Source of the DNA: an uncultured Victivallales bacterium
GTDB lineage: Bacteria > Verrucomicrobiota > Lentisphaeria > Victivallales > UBA1829
Direction: 5' to 3'
Assembly (NCBI GenBank): GCA_934644965.1
Contig: CAKUDG010000010.1
Span: 22,012-86,011, forward strand
Length of the DNA stretch: 64,000 nucleotides
Part shown: piece after piece, positions 45,252-54,695 of the stretch
Layout of the letters: every line of letters begins with the position of its first letter
How positions within the stretch are numbered: position 1 is the stretch's first letter
Made by a program: the position numbers and the translations under genes
Notes under the pieces: model-generated
What the model was told of the DNA's origin: nothing
What the model saw: the letters and a program-made list of their open reading frames with translations, nothing else
The model's database searches: none

Positions 45252-47165
45252 ATGCCATCGGCCGGGAAAACCTTCCATCCATGCCGCCGGAAACAAAAAG
45301 GGGCGGCGTTTCTGGCGTTTCTGCGCTGCTGCGCCGCGGCAATTCCATGCATCTTTCTTTTCAGCGCCTGCGGCGAATCCAGGAGTGACGGAGGGGAAAA
45401 GGAAAGAGAAAGAAGCCGGGTCGTTGTCATGAGCCTCGGGCAGCCTGTCGCCACACTCGACCCGGCTTTGGCGGGCGACACCACGAGCCAGTACGTCGCG
45501 GCGGCATTCTATGATACGCCGCTGCAGTATGAATATGACAGGAGCGCCTATCGTCTGAAACCCTCCATGCTGTCAAAGATGCCGGAAATCTCAGCTGACG
45601 GGAAACGCTACCGCTGCGAACTGAGAAAGGATCTCTATTTCCAGGACGGCCCCCCCTTCCGGGGACTGGAAAAGGATGCCAGACAGGTCAAGGCGCAGGA
45701 TCTTGTTTTTTCCCTGCTCCGTCTTGCGGACAGCCGGCTTCATTCCCCCGGCTACTGGCTTGTCCGGGGGAAAATCACAGGACTCGAGGAATTCCGCGAA
45801 CGCAGCGCAAAAGCCGAAAAAAACGACCTGTCCCCCTATGACGCCGGATGCGCCGGTCTAAAGGTCCTCGACGATTTCACCTTTGAAATTCTTCTGGACG
45901 CACCCGATCCCCGTCTCTCCTACGCGCTTGCGCTTCCCTACTGCGCGGCAGTCTCCCGCCGAGCCGTAGAATATTACGGGGAAGACTTTGCCGACCATCC
46001 CCATGGCAGCGGCCCCTTCCGCCTGGCGCAATGGCGCAAGGACTACGTCATCCGGATGAGCCGGAATCCGGAATACCGTGAAGAAACCTTTTCCGCGGCG
46101 GAAAATCCGGAAGACCGGGAACGCAAACTGCCGCTTTCGGATGAAATCATCTGTTATCTGGTGAAACAGCCGCTGGCGTCCTGGCTGCTCTTCCTGCAGG
46201 GAGAGCTCGACTTCTATGCGCTGGACGGCGACAATTTTGAAGCAGTCGTCAACGAAGACCTGGAACTGGCCCCCACCCTCCGTGCCCGCGGCATACGCCT
46301 GATCCAGGCGCCGGAACTCCAGACCAATTACATCGGATTCAATTTCGGCGATCCCGTCCTGGGGAAGAACGCGGATCTCCGGCGCGCAATCAGCCTCGCC
46401 TTCGACAAGAAAATGCGAATTCTCCATTCCGGAGGCCGTTTTGTGGAAGCCTACGGCCCGATTCCGCCGGGCATCGCCGGCCATGTACCCGGATGGAAGG
46501 GTGGCGGATTCGGAGAACAGAACATCGAAGAGGCGCGCAACTTTCTTGCCCGCGCCGGATATCCGGATGGAATCAACCCCGCCACAGGAGCCCCTCTGGA
46601 ACTGAGCTTCGATCAGACAGGAAGCGACACATTCTACCGCCAGACCGCGGAACTGCTCGCCACGGACCTGGGCAGAATCGGAATCCGGGTGCGGGCGGAA
46701 TTCAATACACGTCCGCGCTTTCTGCAAAAACTCTCCGCCGGGCAGCTGCAGCTCTTCCGCTTCTCCTGGACCGCCGACTATCCGGATGCGGAAAATTTTC
46801 TCCAGCTCTTCTACGGACCAAATTCCGGCTCCTGTAACCGGGTGCTGTACAACGACCCCGTCTACGACCAGATGTATGAGGAAAGCGCCATCATGCCCGA
46901 TTCGCCGGAACGGAGCGCAAAATACACGGCCATGGCGGAATATCTGGCGGAACAGTGCCCATGGATTTTTGAAACCCATACCGTCGCATTCGTTCTTGCA
47001 CATGCCTGGATGACGAATTATATTCCGCACGACTTCGCCTTCAACCGCTGGAAATATTTTTCCGCGGATACGGGAAAGCGCAGGGAACTCAGGAAGTCCT
47101 TCCGTCCCGTCAGCATGGGCGAACTCCGGGAAGGGAGGAAAAACCGGAACATGATGCGCAACTGA
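45252..47165 (+). CDS. Oligopeptide-type ABC substrate-binding lipoprotein (SBP family 5)
   Basis: This 637-aa protein has a long signal region ending at the lipobox LFSAC (Cys40). Solute-binding family 5 features follow: GQPVATLDPALAGDTTSQ, SKMPEISADGKRYRCELRKD, the central ELQTNYIGFNFGDPVLG, and the C-terminal FRFSWTADYPDAENFLQLF. It would bind a peptide or similar ligand in the periplasm for an ABC importer, but no permease or ATPase genes adjoin. The ATG follows AAGGTGAA. It is larger than OppA (about 540 aa) through insertions such as the Ala/Lys segment near residue 180. Confidence 0.9.
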   Translation: MPSAGKTFHPCRRKQKGAAFLAFLRCCAAAIPCIFLFSACGESRSDGGEKERERSRVVVMSLGQPVATLDPALAGDTTSQYVAAAFYDTPLQYEYDRSAYRLKPSMLSKMPEISADGKRYRCELRKDLYFQDGPPFRGLEKDARQVKAQDLVFSLLRLADSRLHSPGYWLVRGKITGLEEFRERSAKAEKNDLSPYDAGCAGLKVLDDFTFEILLDAPDPRLSYALALPYCAAVSRRAVEYYGEDFADHPHGSGPFRLAQWRKDYVIRMSRNPEYREETFSAAENPEDRERKLPLSDEIICYLVKQPLASWLLFLQGELDFYALDGDNFEAVVNEDLELAPTLRARGIRLIQAPELQTNYIGFNFGDPVLGKNADLRRAISLAFDKKMRILHSGGRFVEAYGPIPPGIAGHVPGWKGGGFGEQNIEEARNFLARAGYPDGINPATGAPLELSFDQTGSDTFYRQTAELLATDLGRIGIRVRAEFNTRPRFLQKLSAGQLQLFRFSWTADYPDAENFLQLFYGPNSGSCNRVLYNDPVYDQMYEESAIMPDSPERSAKYTAMAEYLAEQCPWIFETHTVAFVLAHAWMTNYIPHDFAFNRWKYFSADTGKRRELRKSFRPVSMGELREGRKNRNMMRN

Positions 47166-47348
47166 GCCATTCTTTCCGTTCCGGCTCTTTTTCTCCGCAT
47201 GAAGAGCCATGATGAATCATGGGAAGGAGACATCACAGCCATAACAAGGGAAAAACCGCGGGACAGGGAAAAAAACGGACCGCGGGACAAAGTTCAAAAG
47301 CAGAACAAGAGAAAAACAGGAAAACGGAAAAGGGAGTCCATTCACACC

Positions 47349-47678
47349 ATGCCGCAGAACACCATTGAAAGAATCGAAGCACGGATCCGGAGCGGGAAGG
47401 TTTCAGAAGAAAACAAAGTCAAACTTCTGGCGCTGGTGGAGCGCCTGAAAAAGGAGATCGGAAGCCTTTCGGAAAGCGACGGAGAACGAGCGCTGAAGAT
47501 TGCGAAACTCGCGGAAGATTCCTCCGTCCTTGCCGTCGGGGAGGAACGCGATCCGGAAACATTGCGCTTCATGCTGGAAACGCTGGGGAAAACCGTCGGA
47601 GAATTCAATGTGACCCATCCCCGTCTGGTGTCCATCGTAAATGAACTGAGCCTCATGCTCGCCTCCATCGGCATCTGA
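47349..47678 (+). CDS. DUF4404 family protein
   Basis: This 109-aa helical protein resembles the DUF4404 family, whose C-terminus reads like NVTHPRLVSIVNELSLMLASIGI (seen here in two parts, ending LMLASIGI). The N-terminal two-thirds form charged amphipathic helices. GGGAG lies upstream of the ATG. It is between the binding lipoprotein and the V-ATPase operon; no function is known for the family. Confidence 0.85.
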   Translation: MPQNTIERIEARIRSGKVSEENKVKLLALVERLKKEIGSLSESDGERALKIAKLAEDSSVLAVGEERDPETLRFMLETLGKTVGEFNVTHPRLVSIVNELSLMLASIGI

Positions 47679-47762
47679 CGGGAACTGAAAAGAAGACCCC
47701 TCCCGGCAGGAGGAACCCGCGTGTTTCAAACGACTTTTTCGAGGCTTTTTCCCGGAGGAAAC

Positions 47763-47790
47763 TTGATTCTTCCCAATTCGGAAGTATTGT
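47763..47790 (+). promoter_or_regulatory. Putative V-ATPase operon promoter
   Basis: TTGATT (47763-47768), 16 bases, TATTGT (47785-47790), about 100 bases before the first subunit gene. Confidence 0.42.
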
Positions 47791-47892
47791 TTACGTTTAT
47801 AAATGCGCGGTAAAAAAACAACAGTAAACCCGCAGACGTTCCCTCCCCCCTCGGAGGAAACGTCCCGCGGAAGGAAAGGACGGGAATTTCTC

Positions 47893-48501
47893 ATGGCGGA
47901 AGATTTGCAGGGACTGCTCAACAAAATCCAGACAGACGGCATTCTCAAGGCGGAAGAAGAAAAAGACAAAATCGTTTCCAAGGCGAAACAGGACGCCGCC
48001 GACATTGTGGCGAACGCCCGCACGGAAGCCGAAGCCATACTCAAGAAAGCGGAAGCCGAAGCGGTCTCCTCCCGAGAGAAATCCGAAGCCGCCATCCGGC
48101 AGGCCGCAAGAGACATTCTCATTGCTCTGAAGAGCGATATTCTGAACCGTCTGAGCGCCGTGGCGAAGAGCTGCGCGGGGAACGCAATGACTCCAGAAGT
48201 GATGGCGGGCATCATTCTCGAAATTGCCAAATCCCGTCAGGCCGAGGGAGCCGATGAAAATACGGAACTGGAAGTCATCGTGTCGAAAAAAGACGCGGAA
48301 AATCTTGAAAAACTTCTGAAGGGCTCCCTTCTTGCCGATCTTCATGCGAAGCCGAAAATCACGCTGGGGCACGACTTTCAGGCAGGTCTCCAGATCGGAT
48401 TTTCAGGGGAAGACGTGTTTCTTGATTTTTCAGATGAAACGCTTTCGGAAATCATCTGTGAATTCGTCGGGCCGAAACTGGCCGCGGTCCTCAAGGGCTG
48501 A
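47893..48501 (+). CDS. atpE: V-type ATPase subunit E
   Basis: This 202-aa peripheral-stalk subunit has a long N-terminal coiled coil (residues 10-75, Ala/Glu/Lys-rich, e.g. KAKQDAADIVANARTEAEAI) and a globular C-terminal domain (VFLDFSDETLSEIICEFVGP). It would link the catalytic head to the membrane part and resist rotation. Start chosen at ATG 47893 with AAGGAC upstream; the 30 codons before it are open but unlike the family. First gene of a seven-gene operon. Confidence 0.9.
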   Translation: MAEDLQGLLNKIQTDGILKAEEEKDKIVSKAKQDAADIVANARTEAEAILKKAEAEAVSSREKSEAAIRQAARDILIALKSDILNRLSAVAKSCAGNAMTPEVMAGIILEIAKSRQAEGADENTELEVIVSKKDAENLEKLLKGSLLADLHAKPKITLGHDFQAGLQIGFSGEDVFLDFSDETLSEIICEFVGPKLAAVLKG

Positions 48502-48537
48502 GGCGGGAAAGAAGAACCAGAAGACGGAGTCCTGACG

Positions 48538-49104
48538 ATGGCACACTATCATGCACTTTGCGCCTCTTTGCCGATGCTGAAAATCGATGATGCTCCGCTG
48601 ATCTCTTCGGAAACGTTTCTTTCCTACTGTTCGTCGTTTGTCAAACCGGAGAAGCTGCGGGAACTGGCGAGTGCGACACTGGCACCGGACCGGGCGCCGG
48701 AAAAACGCAAGACCCTGCTGGAACGTTATGCGGCATGGGAAATGTCGCTTCGGCTGTCTCTGGCGAAACTGCGTGCGAACCGTCTGGGGGCGGACACGTC
48801 GGGGAACCGTTTTTTCAAGATGGACATTTCCTATGAAACAGACGCCGACCGCGCCGCAGCGGAAGCCTACGGTGCGCCGAATCCACTTGAACGGGAAAAA
48901 CTGCTGGATCTCGCCCGCTGGAGGAAACTCGAAGAACTGGAACAGGGGCATCTTTTCGACTTCGACACCCTGGGGGCCTACCGCTGCAAACTGCTGATTG
49001 CGGAAAAATGGCAGAAGCGCGCATCCGGCATAGCGTCGGAGAATCTGGACCGTGCGGCGTCGGCCGTCGGGAAAAGCGGACACAGCGGACACACTGCACA
49101 ATAA
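48538..49104 (+). CDS. DUF2764 protein of V-ATPase operons
   Basis: This 188-aa protein occupies the place between subunits E and A, where chlamydial V-ATPase operons encode the CT309-type DUF2764 protein. It opens MAHYHALCASLPMLKIDDAP and is helical with many Arg/Glu/Leu residues (LRLSLAKLRANRLG, RWRKLEELEQGHLFDFDTLG). The family has been suggested to take the part of subunit C in coupling head to stalk, but I know of no direct proof. GGAG precedes the ATG. Confidence 0.86.
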   Translation: MAHYHALCASLPMLKIDDAPLISSETFLSYCSSFVKPEKLRELASATLAPDRAPEKRKTLLERYAAWEMSLRLSLAKLRANRLGADTSGNRFFKMDISYETDADRAAAEAYGAPNPLEREKLLDLARWRKLEELEQGHLFDFDTLGAYRCKLLIAEKWQKRASGIASENLDRAASAVGKSGHSGHTAQ

Positions 49105-49151
49105 AAGTAAATTGAAAAAATAACGATACTAAACGCGGAGAAAATTCTGTC

Positions 49152-50891
49152 ATGCTTGAAAACAAAAGAGGACGCATTGCCGGAGTAAACGGCAATCTGC
49201 TGACTGTGGAGTTCGACACGACCGTCACGCAGAACGAAGTCGCGTACGCCATTCTGGGAGATCTGAAACTCAAATGCGAAGTCATCCGGGTGAGAGGCCG
49301 CCGTGCCGACCTTCAGGTGTTTGAAAGTACGGTGGGGCTGAAGATCGGAGATTCCGTGGAATTCACCGACTCCCTTCTGAGCGTTGCGCTCGGGCCCGGA
49401 CTGCTCAAACAGGTGTATGACGGACTGCAGAATCCCCTGAACAAACTGGCCGAGGCGTCGGGATATTTTCTGAAGCGCGGCGTCTACATGGACGCACTGG
49501 ACTATGATTCGGTCTGGGAGTTCACGCCACTGGCAGCCCCCGGGGACAGACTTTCCGCCGGCGACCGTATCGGCTTTGTTCCGGAAGGGATATTCAAGCA
49601 CTACATCATGCTTCCCTTCTCCTTCCGTGGGAGCTGGGAAGTTCTGGAAGTGGCGCAGGCGGGGAGCTACAAGCTTAAAGACCGCATGGCCAGAGTCCGG
49701 AACGAAAACGGTGAGGAACGGGATGTGACCATGGTCCAGGAATGGCCGGTGAAAATTCCGATCACCTGCTACAAGGAAAAACTTCTTCCGACCAAACCGC
49801 TCATCACCCAGCAGCGCATCATCGACACCTTCTTCCCCGTGGCGCAGGGAGGCACCTTCTGCACCCCCGGGCCCTTCGGAGCGGGCAAGACGGTGCTTCA
49901 GCACTCCATCAGCCGCTATGCGGAAGCGGACGTGGTGATTGTGGCGGCCTGCGGAGAACGCGCGGGCGAAGTGGTGGAAATTCTCCGCGAATTCCCGCAT
50001 CTGGAAGACCCGAAGACGGGGAAGACGCTGATCGACCGGTCCATCATCATCTGCAATACGAGTTCGATGCCTGTGGCGGCGCGTGAAGCGTCGGTGTACA
50101 CGGCGGTGACGCTGGCGGAATATTACCGCCAGATGGGATTGAACTGTCTGCTGCTGGCGGATTCGACATCGCGCTGGGCGCAGGCGCTGCGCGAGATGTC
50201 GGGGCGTCTGGAGGAGATTCCGGGCGAGGAAGCGTTTCCGGCCTATCTGGAATCCCTGATCGCGAGTTTCTACGAACGAGCGGGTCTGGTTCTGCTGAAC
50301 GACGGGACGACACGCGGTTCGATCACCATCGGCGGAGCCGTCAGCCCCGCGGGAGGAAACTTTGAAGAGCCCGTGACGCAGGCGACGCTGAAGGTGGTGG
50401 GAGCCTTTCTCGGACTCTCCCGCGAACGTTCCAGCGCGCGGCGCTTCCCGGCGATCCACCCGCTCGACAGCTGGAGCCATTACAAGAGCATCGTCGATGA
50501 GAAGGAACTTTCCTTTGCGCGTGAAATTCTCAGGCGCGGGAGCGAAGTCAACCAGATGATGAAGGTCATCGGGGAGGAAGGGACGCACATCGACGACTTT
50601 GAAATCTATCTGAAGAGCGAATTTCTGGATTTTGTCTATCTTCAGCAGAACACATTCGACGAAGTGGACGCGGCCTCCTCCGAGGAGCGTCAGAAATACG
50701 TGTTTTCCAAAGTGGTGGGCGTTCTGCGCACGAAGTTCAAATTCGACGGCAAGGACGAGGCGCGCCGTTTCTTCCTGGAACTGCGTCTGACCTTCACGGA
50801 CTGGAACTATCTGCCCTTCGAGTCAGAGAAATTCAGGAAACAGGAAGAAATCATCGCCGCAAAAATCAAGGAGAAATCCGCAAATGCGTAA
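49152..50891 (+). CDS. atpA: V-type ATPase catalytic subunit A
   Basis: This 579-aa ATP-hydrolysing/synthesising subunit has the P-loop GPFGAGKTVLQH near residue 240, catalytic Glu region AACGERAGEVVEIL, the STSRW signature (ADSTSRWAQALREMSGRLEE) and the A-type insertion between the N-terminal barrel and the nucleotide domain. Full family length. GGAG lies 12 bases upstream of the ATG. It overlaps the subunit B gene by eight bases. Confidence 0.98.
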   Translation: MLENKRGRIAGVNGNLLTVEFDTTVTQNEVAYAILGDLKLKCEVIRVRGRRADLQVFESTVGLKIGDSVEFTDSLLSVALGPGLLKQVYDGLQNPLNKLAEASGYFLKRGVYMDALDYDSVWEFTPLAAPGDRLSAGDRIGFVPEGIFKHYIMLPFSFRGSWEVLEVAQAGSYKLKDRMARVRNENGEERDVTMVQEWPVKIPITCYKEKLLPTKPLITQQRIIDTFFPVAQGGTFCTPGPFGAGKTVLQHSISRYAEADVVIVAACGERAGEVVEILREFPHLEDPKTGKTLIDRSIIICNTSSMPVAAREASVYTAVTLAEYYRQMGLNCLLLADSTSRWAQALREMSGRLEEIPGEEAFPAYLESLIASFYERAGLVLLNDGTTRGSITIGGAVSPAGGNFEEPVTQATLKVVGAFLGLSRERSSARRFPAIHPLDSWSHYKSIVDEKELSFAREILRRGSEVNQMMKVIGEEGTHIDDFEIYLKSEFLDFVYLQQNTFDEVDAASSEERQKYVFSKVVGVLRTKFKFDGKDEARRFFLELRLTFTDWNYLPFESEKFRKQEEIIAAKIKEKSANA

Positions 50892-52179
50892 GGTTTACCA
50901 TAAAATCATCCAGATCGCCGGCAACGTGATCACGGTGGAAGCCGACAATGTGGCATACAACGATCTTGCCGAGGTCAGCAGCGCCCGCGGGACCTCGCTG
51001 GCCCAGGTCATCCGTCTTCAGGACAACAAAGTGTTTCTTCAGGTGTTCACCGGCTCCCGCGGGATCAGCACGAACGACGAAGTGCGTTTTCTGGGACACC
51101 CGATGCGGGTTTCGAGCTCCAGCGATCTTCTGGGACGGACCTTCACCGGAGCAGGACGCCCCCGCGACTCCCGTCCAGCAATCGACGAGGACCTCATTGA
51201 AATCGGAGGGCCCTCCGTCAATCCCGCGAAACGAATCATTCCCCGGCGGATGATCCGGACAGGAATTCCGATGATCGACCTCTTCAACACACTGGTGGAA
51301 TCGCAGAAGCTGCCGATCTTCTCGATTGCCGGGGAACCGTACAACGAACTGCTGGCGCGGATCGCGATGCAGGCGGAAGTGGACGTCATCATCCTGGGCG
51401 GCATGGGTCTGAAATACGATGATTACCTCTTTTTCAGAAACACGCTTGACGAACATGGAGCCCTCTCCCGTTCCGTTCTGTTCATCCACACGGCGGCGGA
51501 CCCGGTGGTGGAATGTCTTCTGGTGCCGGACATGTGCCTGGCCGTTGCGGAAAGCTACGCGCTCGAAAACAAACGCGTGCTGGTGCTTCTCACAGACATG
51601 ACGAACTTTGCGGACGCAATGAAGGAAATCGCCATCACCATGGAACAGATTCCCTCCAACCGCGGCTATCCCGGCGACCTGTACAGCCAGCTGGCCTCCC
51701 GTTATGAAAAGGCGGTGGACTTCGACGGAGCAGGTTCCATCACCATTCTGGCCGTCACGACGATGCCCGGAGACGATGTCACACACCCGATTCCCGACAA
51801 CACCGGATACATCACCGAAGGACAGTTCTATCTTCGGAACGGGCGGATCGAGCCCTTCGGTTCGCTGTCGCGCCTGAAACAGCAGGTCAACGGCAAGACT
51901 CGTCCGGACCACCGCGCCATCATGGACACGATGATCCGTTTCTATGCCGACTACAAGGAAACGCTTGAAAAGCAGTCCATGGGCTTCCAGATGAGCAAAT
52001 GGGATGAGAAACTTCTGAAATACGGAAGGATGTTCGAAAAACGCATGATGGATCTTTCCGTCAACATTCCGCTGGAGGAAGCACTGGATCTCGGCTGGAA
52101 AATTCTCGCGGAATGCTTCGACAAGACGGAAACGGGAATCAAATCCGATCTGATCGAACAGTACTGGCCGGAAAAATAA
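50884..52179 (+). CDS. atpB: V-type ATPase regulatory subunit B
   Basis: This 431-aa non-catalytic head subunit starts MRKVYHKIIQIAGNVITVEA and ends with the usual C-terminal helical bundle. It lacks a canonical P-loop, as expected, and has FSIAGEPYNELLARIAMQAE, TDMTNFADAMKEIA and QIPSNRGYPGDLYSQLASRYEKA typical of the family. It pairs with subunit A in the A3B3 head. Its start lies inside the end of the subunit A gene. Confidence 0.98.
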   Translation: MRKVYHKIIQIAGNVITVEADNVAYNDLAEVSSARGTSLAQVIRLQDNKVFLQVFTGSRGISTNDEVRFLGHPMRVSSSSDLLGRTFTGAGRPRDSRPAIDEDLIEIGGPSVNPAKRIIPRRMIRTGIPMIDLFNTLVESQKLPIFSIAGEPYNELLARIAMQAEVDVIILGGMGLKYDDYLFFRNTLDEHGALSRSVLFIHTAADPVVECLLVPDMCLAVAESYALENKRVLVLLTDMTNFADAMKEIAITMEQIPSNRGYPGDLYSQLASRYEKAVDFDGAGSITILAVTTMPGDDVTHPIPDNTGYITEGQFYLRNGRIEPFGSLSRLKQQVNGKTRPDHRAIMDTMIRFYADYKETLEKQSMGFQMSKWDEKLLKYGRMFEKRMMDLSVNIPLEEALDLGWKILAECFDKTETGIKSDLIEQYWPEK

Positions 52180-52192
52180 GGCGGGTTTGAAT

Positions 52193-52801
52193 ATGGCAAA
52201 AGTCAAACTTACCAAAACGGCTCTGAAACAGGAGCGGGACGCATTGAAGCAGTATACACGCTTCCTGCCGACTTTGCAGCTGAAGAAACAACAGCTGCAG
52301 ATGGAAATGCGCACCTGTCTTGATCTCATAGCCGAAAATGAAAAAAAGGAACAGGAGGCGAAACGTTCGCTGGACGCCTGGATCCGTCTCTTCGGAGACC
52401 CGGAGACAGCGGAACGCATTGAAGCGAATCTTTCAGTTCGTGAAATACTCACGGGCAGGAGGAATATTGCGGGAGTGGATGTGCCGTCGTACAACGGGGT
52501 GTCGTTTGACGTCAGGAACTACGATCTCTTCCTTGAAGAGCCGTGGCTGGACGACGCGATTGCGGCAATCCGCAGAATCGTCGAAATCCGCGCGGAACGC
52601 GAAATCATCCGCGAACAGTACCGTCTGATCGGGAATGAACTCCGCGTGACGACACAGCGAGTGAACCTCTTTGAAAAAGTCAAGATCCCCGAAACCAAGG
52701 AAAACATCCGGATCATCCAGATCTACATGGGAGACATGGACACCACTGCAGTGGGCCGCTCCAAAATTGCGAAGCGCAAGCTTCAGGAGGTGGCGGCATG
52801 A
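52193..52801 (+). CDS. atpD: V-type ATPase subunit D (central rotor stalk)
   Basis: This 202-aa central-shaft subunit starts MAKVKLTKTALKQERDALKQ, the diagnostic N-terminus, and is mostly two long helices that form the rotor coiled coil. AAGGCGGG lies before the ATG. No separate subunit F gene is present, so the shaft probably consists of D alone or of D with a distant F. The stop overlaps the next start as ATGA. Confidence 0.96.
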   Translation: MAKVKLTKTALKQERDALKQYTRFLPTLQLKKQQLQMEMRTCLDLIAENEKKEQEAKRSLDAWIRLFGDPETAERIEANLSVREILTGRRNIAGVDVPSYNGVSFDVRNYDLFLEEPWLDDAIAAIRRIVEIRAEREIIREQYRLIGNELRVTTQRVNLFEKVKIPETKENIRIIQIYMGDMDTTAVGRSKIAKRKLQEVAA

Positions 52802-54651
52802 TCGTTCCCATGAAAAAAATCACGCTCCTCTGTCTGGAAAGCGACAAGCTCGCAACCTTGGAGAAACTCCGCGCTCTCGGGATCATGCATACCGTGCCAG
52901 CTCAGAAATCCGAAGCGGAAGATGCTCTCGAACTCATGCGGAAGCTTTCCGATGCGGAACGGGCGGCAGGAGTGGTCTCCACGAGGAAGGCTCCCAGAGG
53001 AGTCTCTCAGGAGGAGCTTTCCGGAGAAGAGGCAACACAGAAAGTCGTCCGTCTGCTGGAAGAACAGGCTCTGGCCGAGAAAAACCTCGATACCTTGAAC
53101 CGGGACCGTGAAAAGCTTCTCCCCTGGGGGAATTTCTCACGCAAAACACTGGAAGCTCTGGAACAGAAGGGGATCCATGTGTATCTCTGCGCCTCCCCGC
53201 GCTCGACGATGAATGAAGACATCCCCGAAGGGGTGACGTCCGAAGTGATTTCCGAAGACCGCGTCTATGTCTATTACGCACTCTTTTCCAGGGAAAAACT
53301 CGATGCGGCTGCCCTGAGGACGGTCTCTCTTCCGGACCGCAGTCTGAACGAAACGGAAGAGCAGATATCGGCGGCGGGAAAAGAGCTGGAGAAAATTTCC
53401 GCTGAACTGGACCGTCTCTCCCTTTCCCTGAACGCGATCAGAGATTACGGGAAAAAAACGGCGGCACGCCTGGAATTCGTCACGAACCGGGACGGGATGG
53501 AAAAGGCCGGTGATGTGGCATGTCTTTCCGGCTACATTCCGGCTCCGCAGCTGGAAGAGTTTCAGACCGCCGCACGCGAGAACGGCTGGGGCCTGCTCAT
53601 AGACGATCCGGCGCCGGATGATGACAACGTCCCGACCCTGATCCGGAAGCCGAAATGGCTGAACATCATGGATCCGCTCTTCGACTTCATCGGAGTCACT
53701 CCGGGATACCGGGAGAGCGATGTGAACATGTTCTTCATCTTCTTCTTCCCGATTTTCTTCGGTCTGATCATCGGAGACGCGGGCTATGCGGTGCTGTTCA
53801 TCGCAACGGCGCTGATTCTGAAATTCACGGTCTGCCGCGGGAAAGAAGCCATGCGTCTTCCGCTGAACCTCTTTCTGATGCTTTCCTGTTATTCCCTTCT
53901 CTGGGGATGGCTGACGGGGAACTGGTTCGGGATTCCCCGCCAGATGCTTCCCGGCTTCATGCAGGGGTTGAATTTTCTGGCGGATCCCTCGAACAGTCCC
54001 GCGGCGGTGAAGCTGGCGGAAAGGCTGCATGTGGAACCGGTCAGTCTGATGAAGGACAAGTTTGTGCAGTTTCTCTGCTTCTTCCTGGCAGGAGTGCATC
54101 TTTCCCTTGCGAGACTGGTCAAAATGATCGAAGGGATCCGCGGGAACTGGCGGGCGCTCGGAGATCTGGGATGGGCCATGCTGATCTGGGCCAACTTCTT
54201 CATGGCGGTGCACCTGATCGTGTTTCCGGGCACCCTGCCGAAGGTGCTGTGCTATTCGCTCTACGCAGCGGGCGTGGTGCTGGTGAGCGCGACGATTTCC
54301 GGAGAAGCGGCGCTGAATCTGCCCTTCTCGCTGATCGGAAGTTTTGTGGACGTGCTTTCTTACATCCGTCTGTTTGCGGTGGGGCTCTCGGGAGCTTATA
54401 TTGCCACCAATTTCAACATGATGGGCGGAATGGTGCTCGACGCGGTGCCGAAGTCCCTCTACATTCTGGGACTCATCGGTCTGGTCGCGGTGGCGATTTT
54501 CGGACACGTCCTGAACATCGCGCTGAGTTTTCTCGGAGTCCTGGTCCATGCCATCCGACTCAACACGCTGGAATTCTCCAACCACATGGATATGCAGTGG
54601 GCTGGAAAAAAATACCGCCCCTTCGCCGATGAAAAAACTGAAATCAAATAA
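52798..54651 (+). CDS. atpI: V-type ATPase membrane subunit I (a subunit)
   Basis: This 617-aa ion-channel subunit has a cytoplasmic N-terminal half with coiled coil (residues 80-230) and a C-terminal membrane half with about seven or eight helices. Family motifs are VNMFFIFFFPIFFGLIIGDAGYA near residue 310 (shown here as two adjoining parts), SYIRLFAVGLSGAYIATNFN and a helix with the essential Arg region near SYIRL. It carries ions to the K ring. Coupled to subunit D by a four-base overlap. Confidence 0.96.
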   Translation: MIVPMKKITLLCLESDKLATLEKLRALGIMHTVPAQKSEAEDALELMRKLSDAERAAGVVSTRKAPRGVSQEELSGEEATQKVVRLLEEQALAEKNLDTLNRDREKLLPWGNFSRKTLEALEQKGIHVYLCASPRSTMNEDIPEGVTSEVISEDRVYVYYALFSREKLDAAALRTVSLPDRSLNETEEQISAAGKELEKISAELDRLSLSLNAIRDYGKKTAARLEFVTNRDGMEKAGDVACLSGYIPAPQLEEFQTAARENGWGLLIDDPAPDDDNVPTLIRKPKWLNIMDPLFDFIGVTPGYRESDVNMFFIFFFPIFFGLIIGDAGYAVLFIATALILKFTVCRGKEAMRLPLNLFLMLSCYSLLWGWLTGNWFGIPRQMLPGFMQGLNFLADPSNSPAAVKLAERLHVEPVSLMKDKFVQFLCFFLAGVHLSLARLVKMIEGIRGNWRALGDLGWAMLIWANFFMAVHLIVFPGTLPKVLCYSLYAAGVVLVSATISGEAALNLPFSLIGSFVDVLSYIRLFAVGLSGAYIATNFNMMGGMVLDAVPKSLYILGLIGLVAVAIFGHVLNIALSFLGVLVHAIRLNTLEFSNHMDMQWAGKKYRPFADEKTEIK

Positions 54652-54695
54652 TTCTGACTGTCATTAAAAAAAATACAACACAGGAGATCTCAAAA

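Noticed and set aside
49000..50588. Long minus-strand open frame (536 aa)
   Set aside because: Antisense to V-ATPase subunit A; the sense strand shows P-loop and family motifs.
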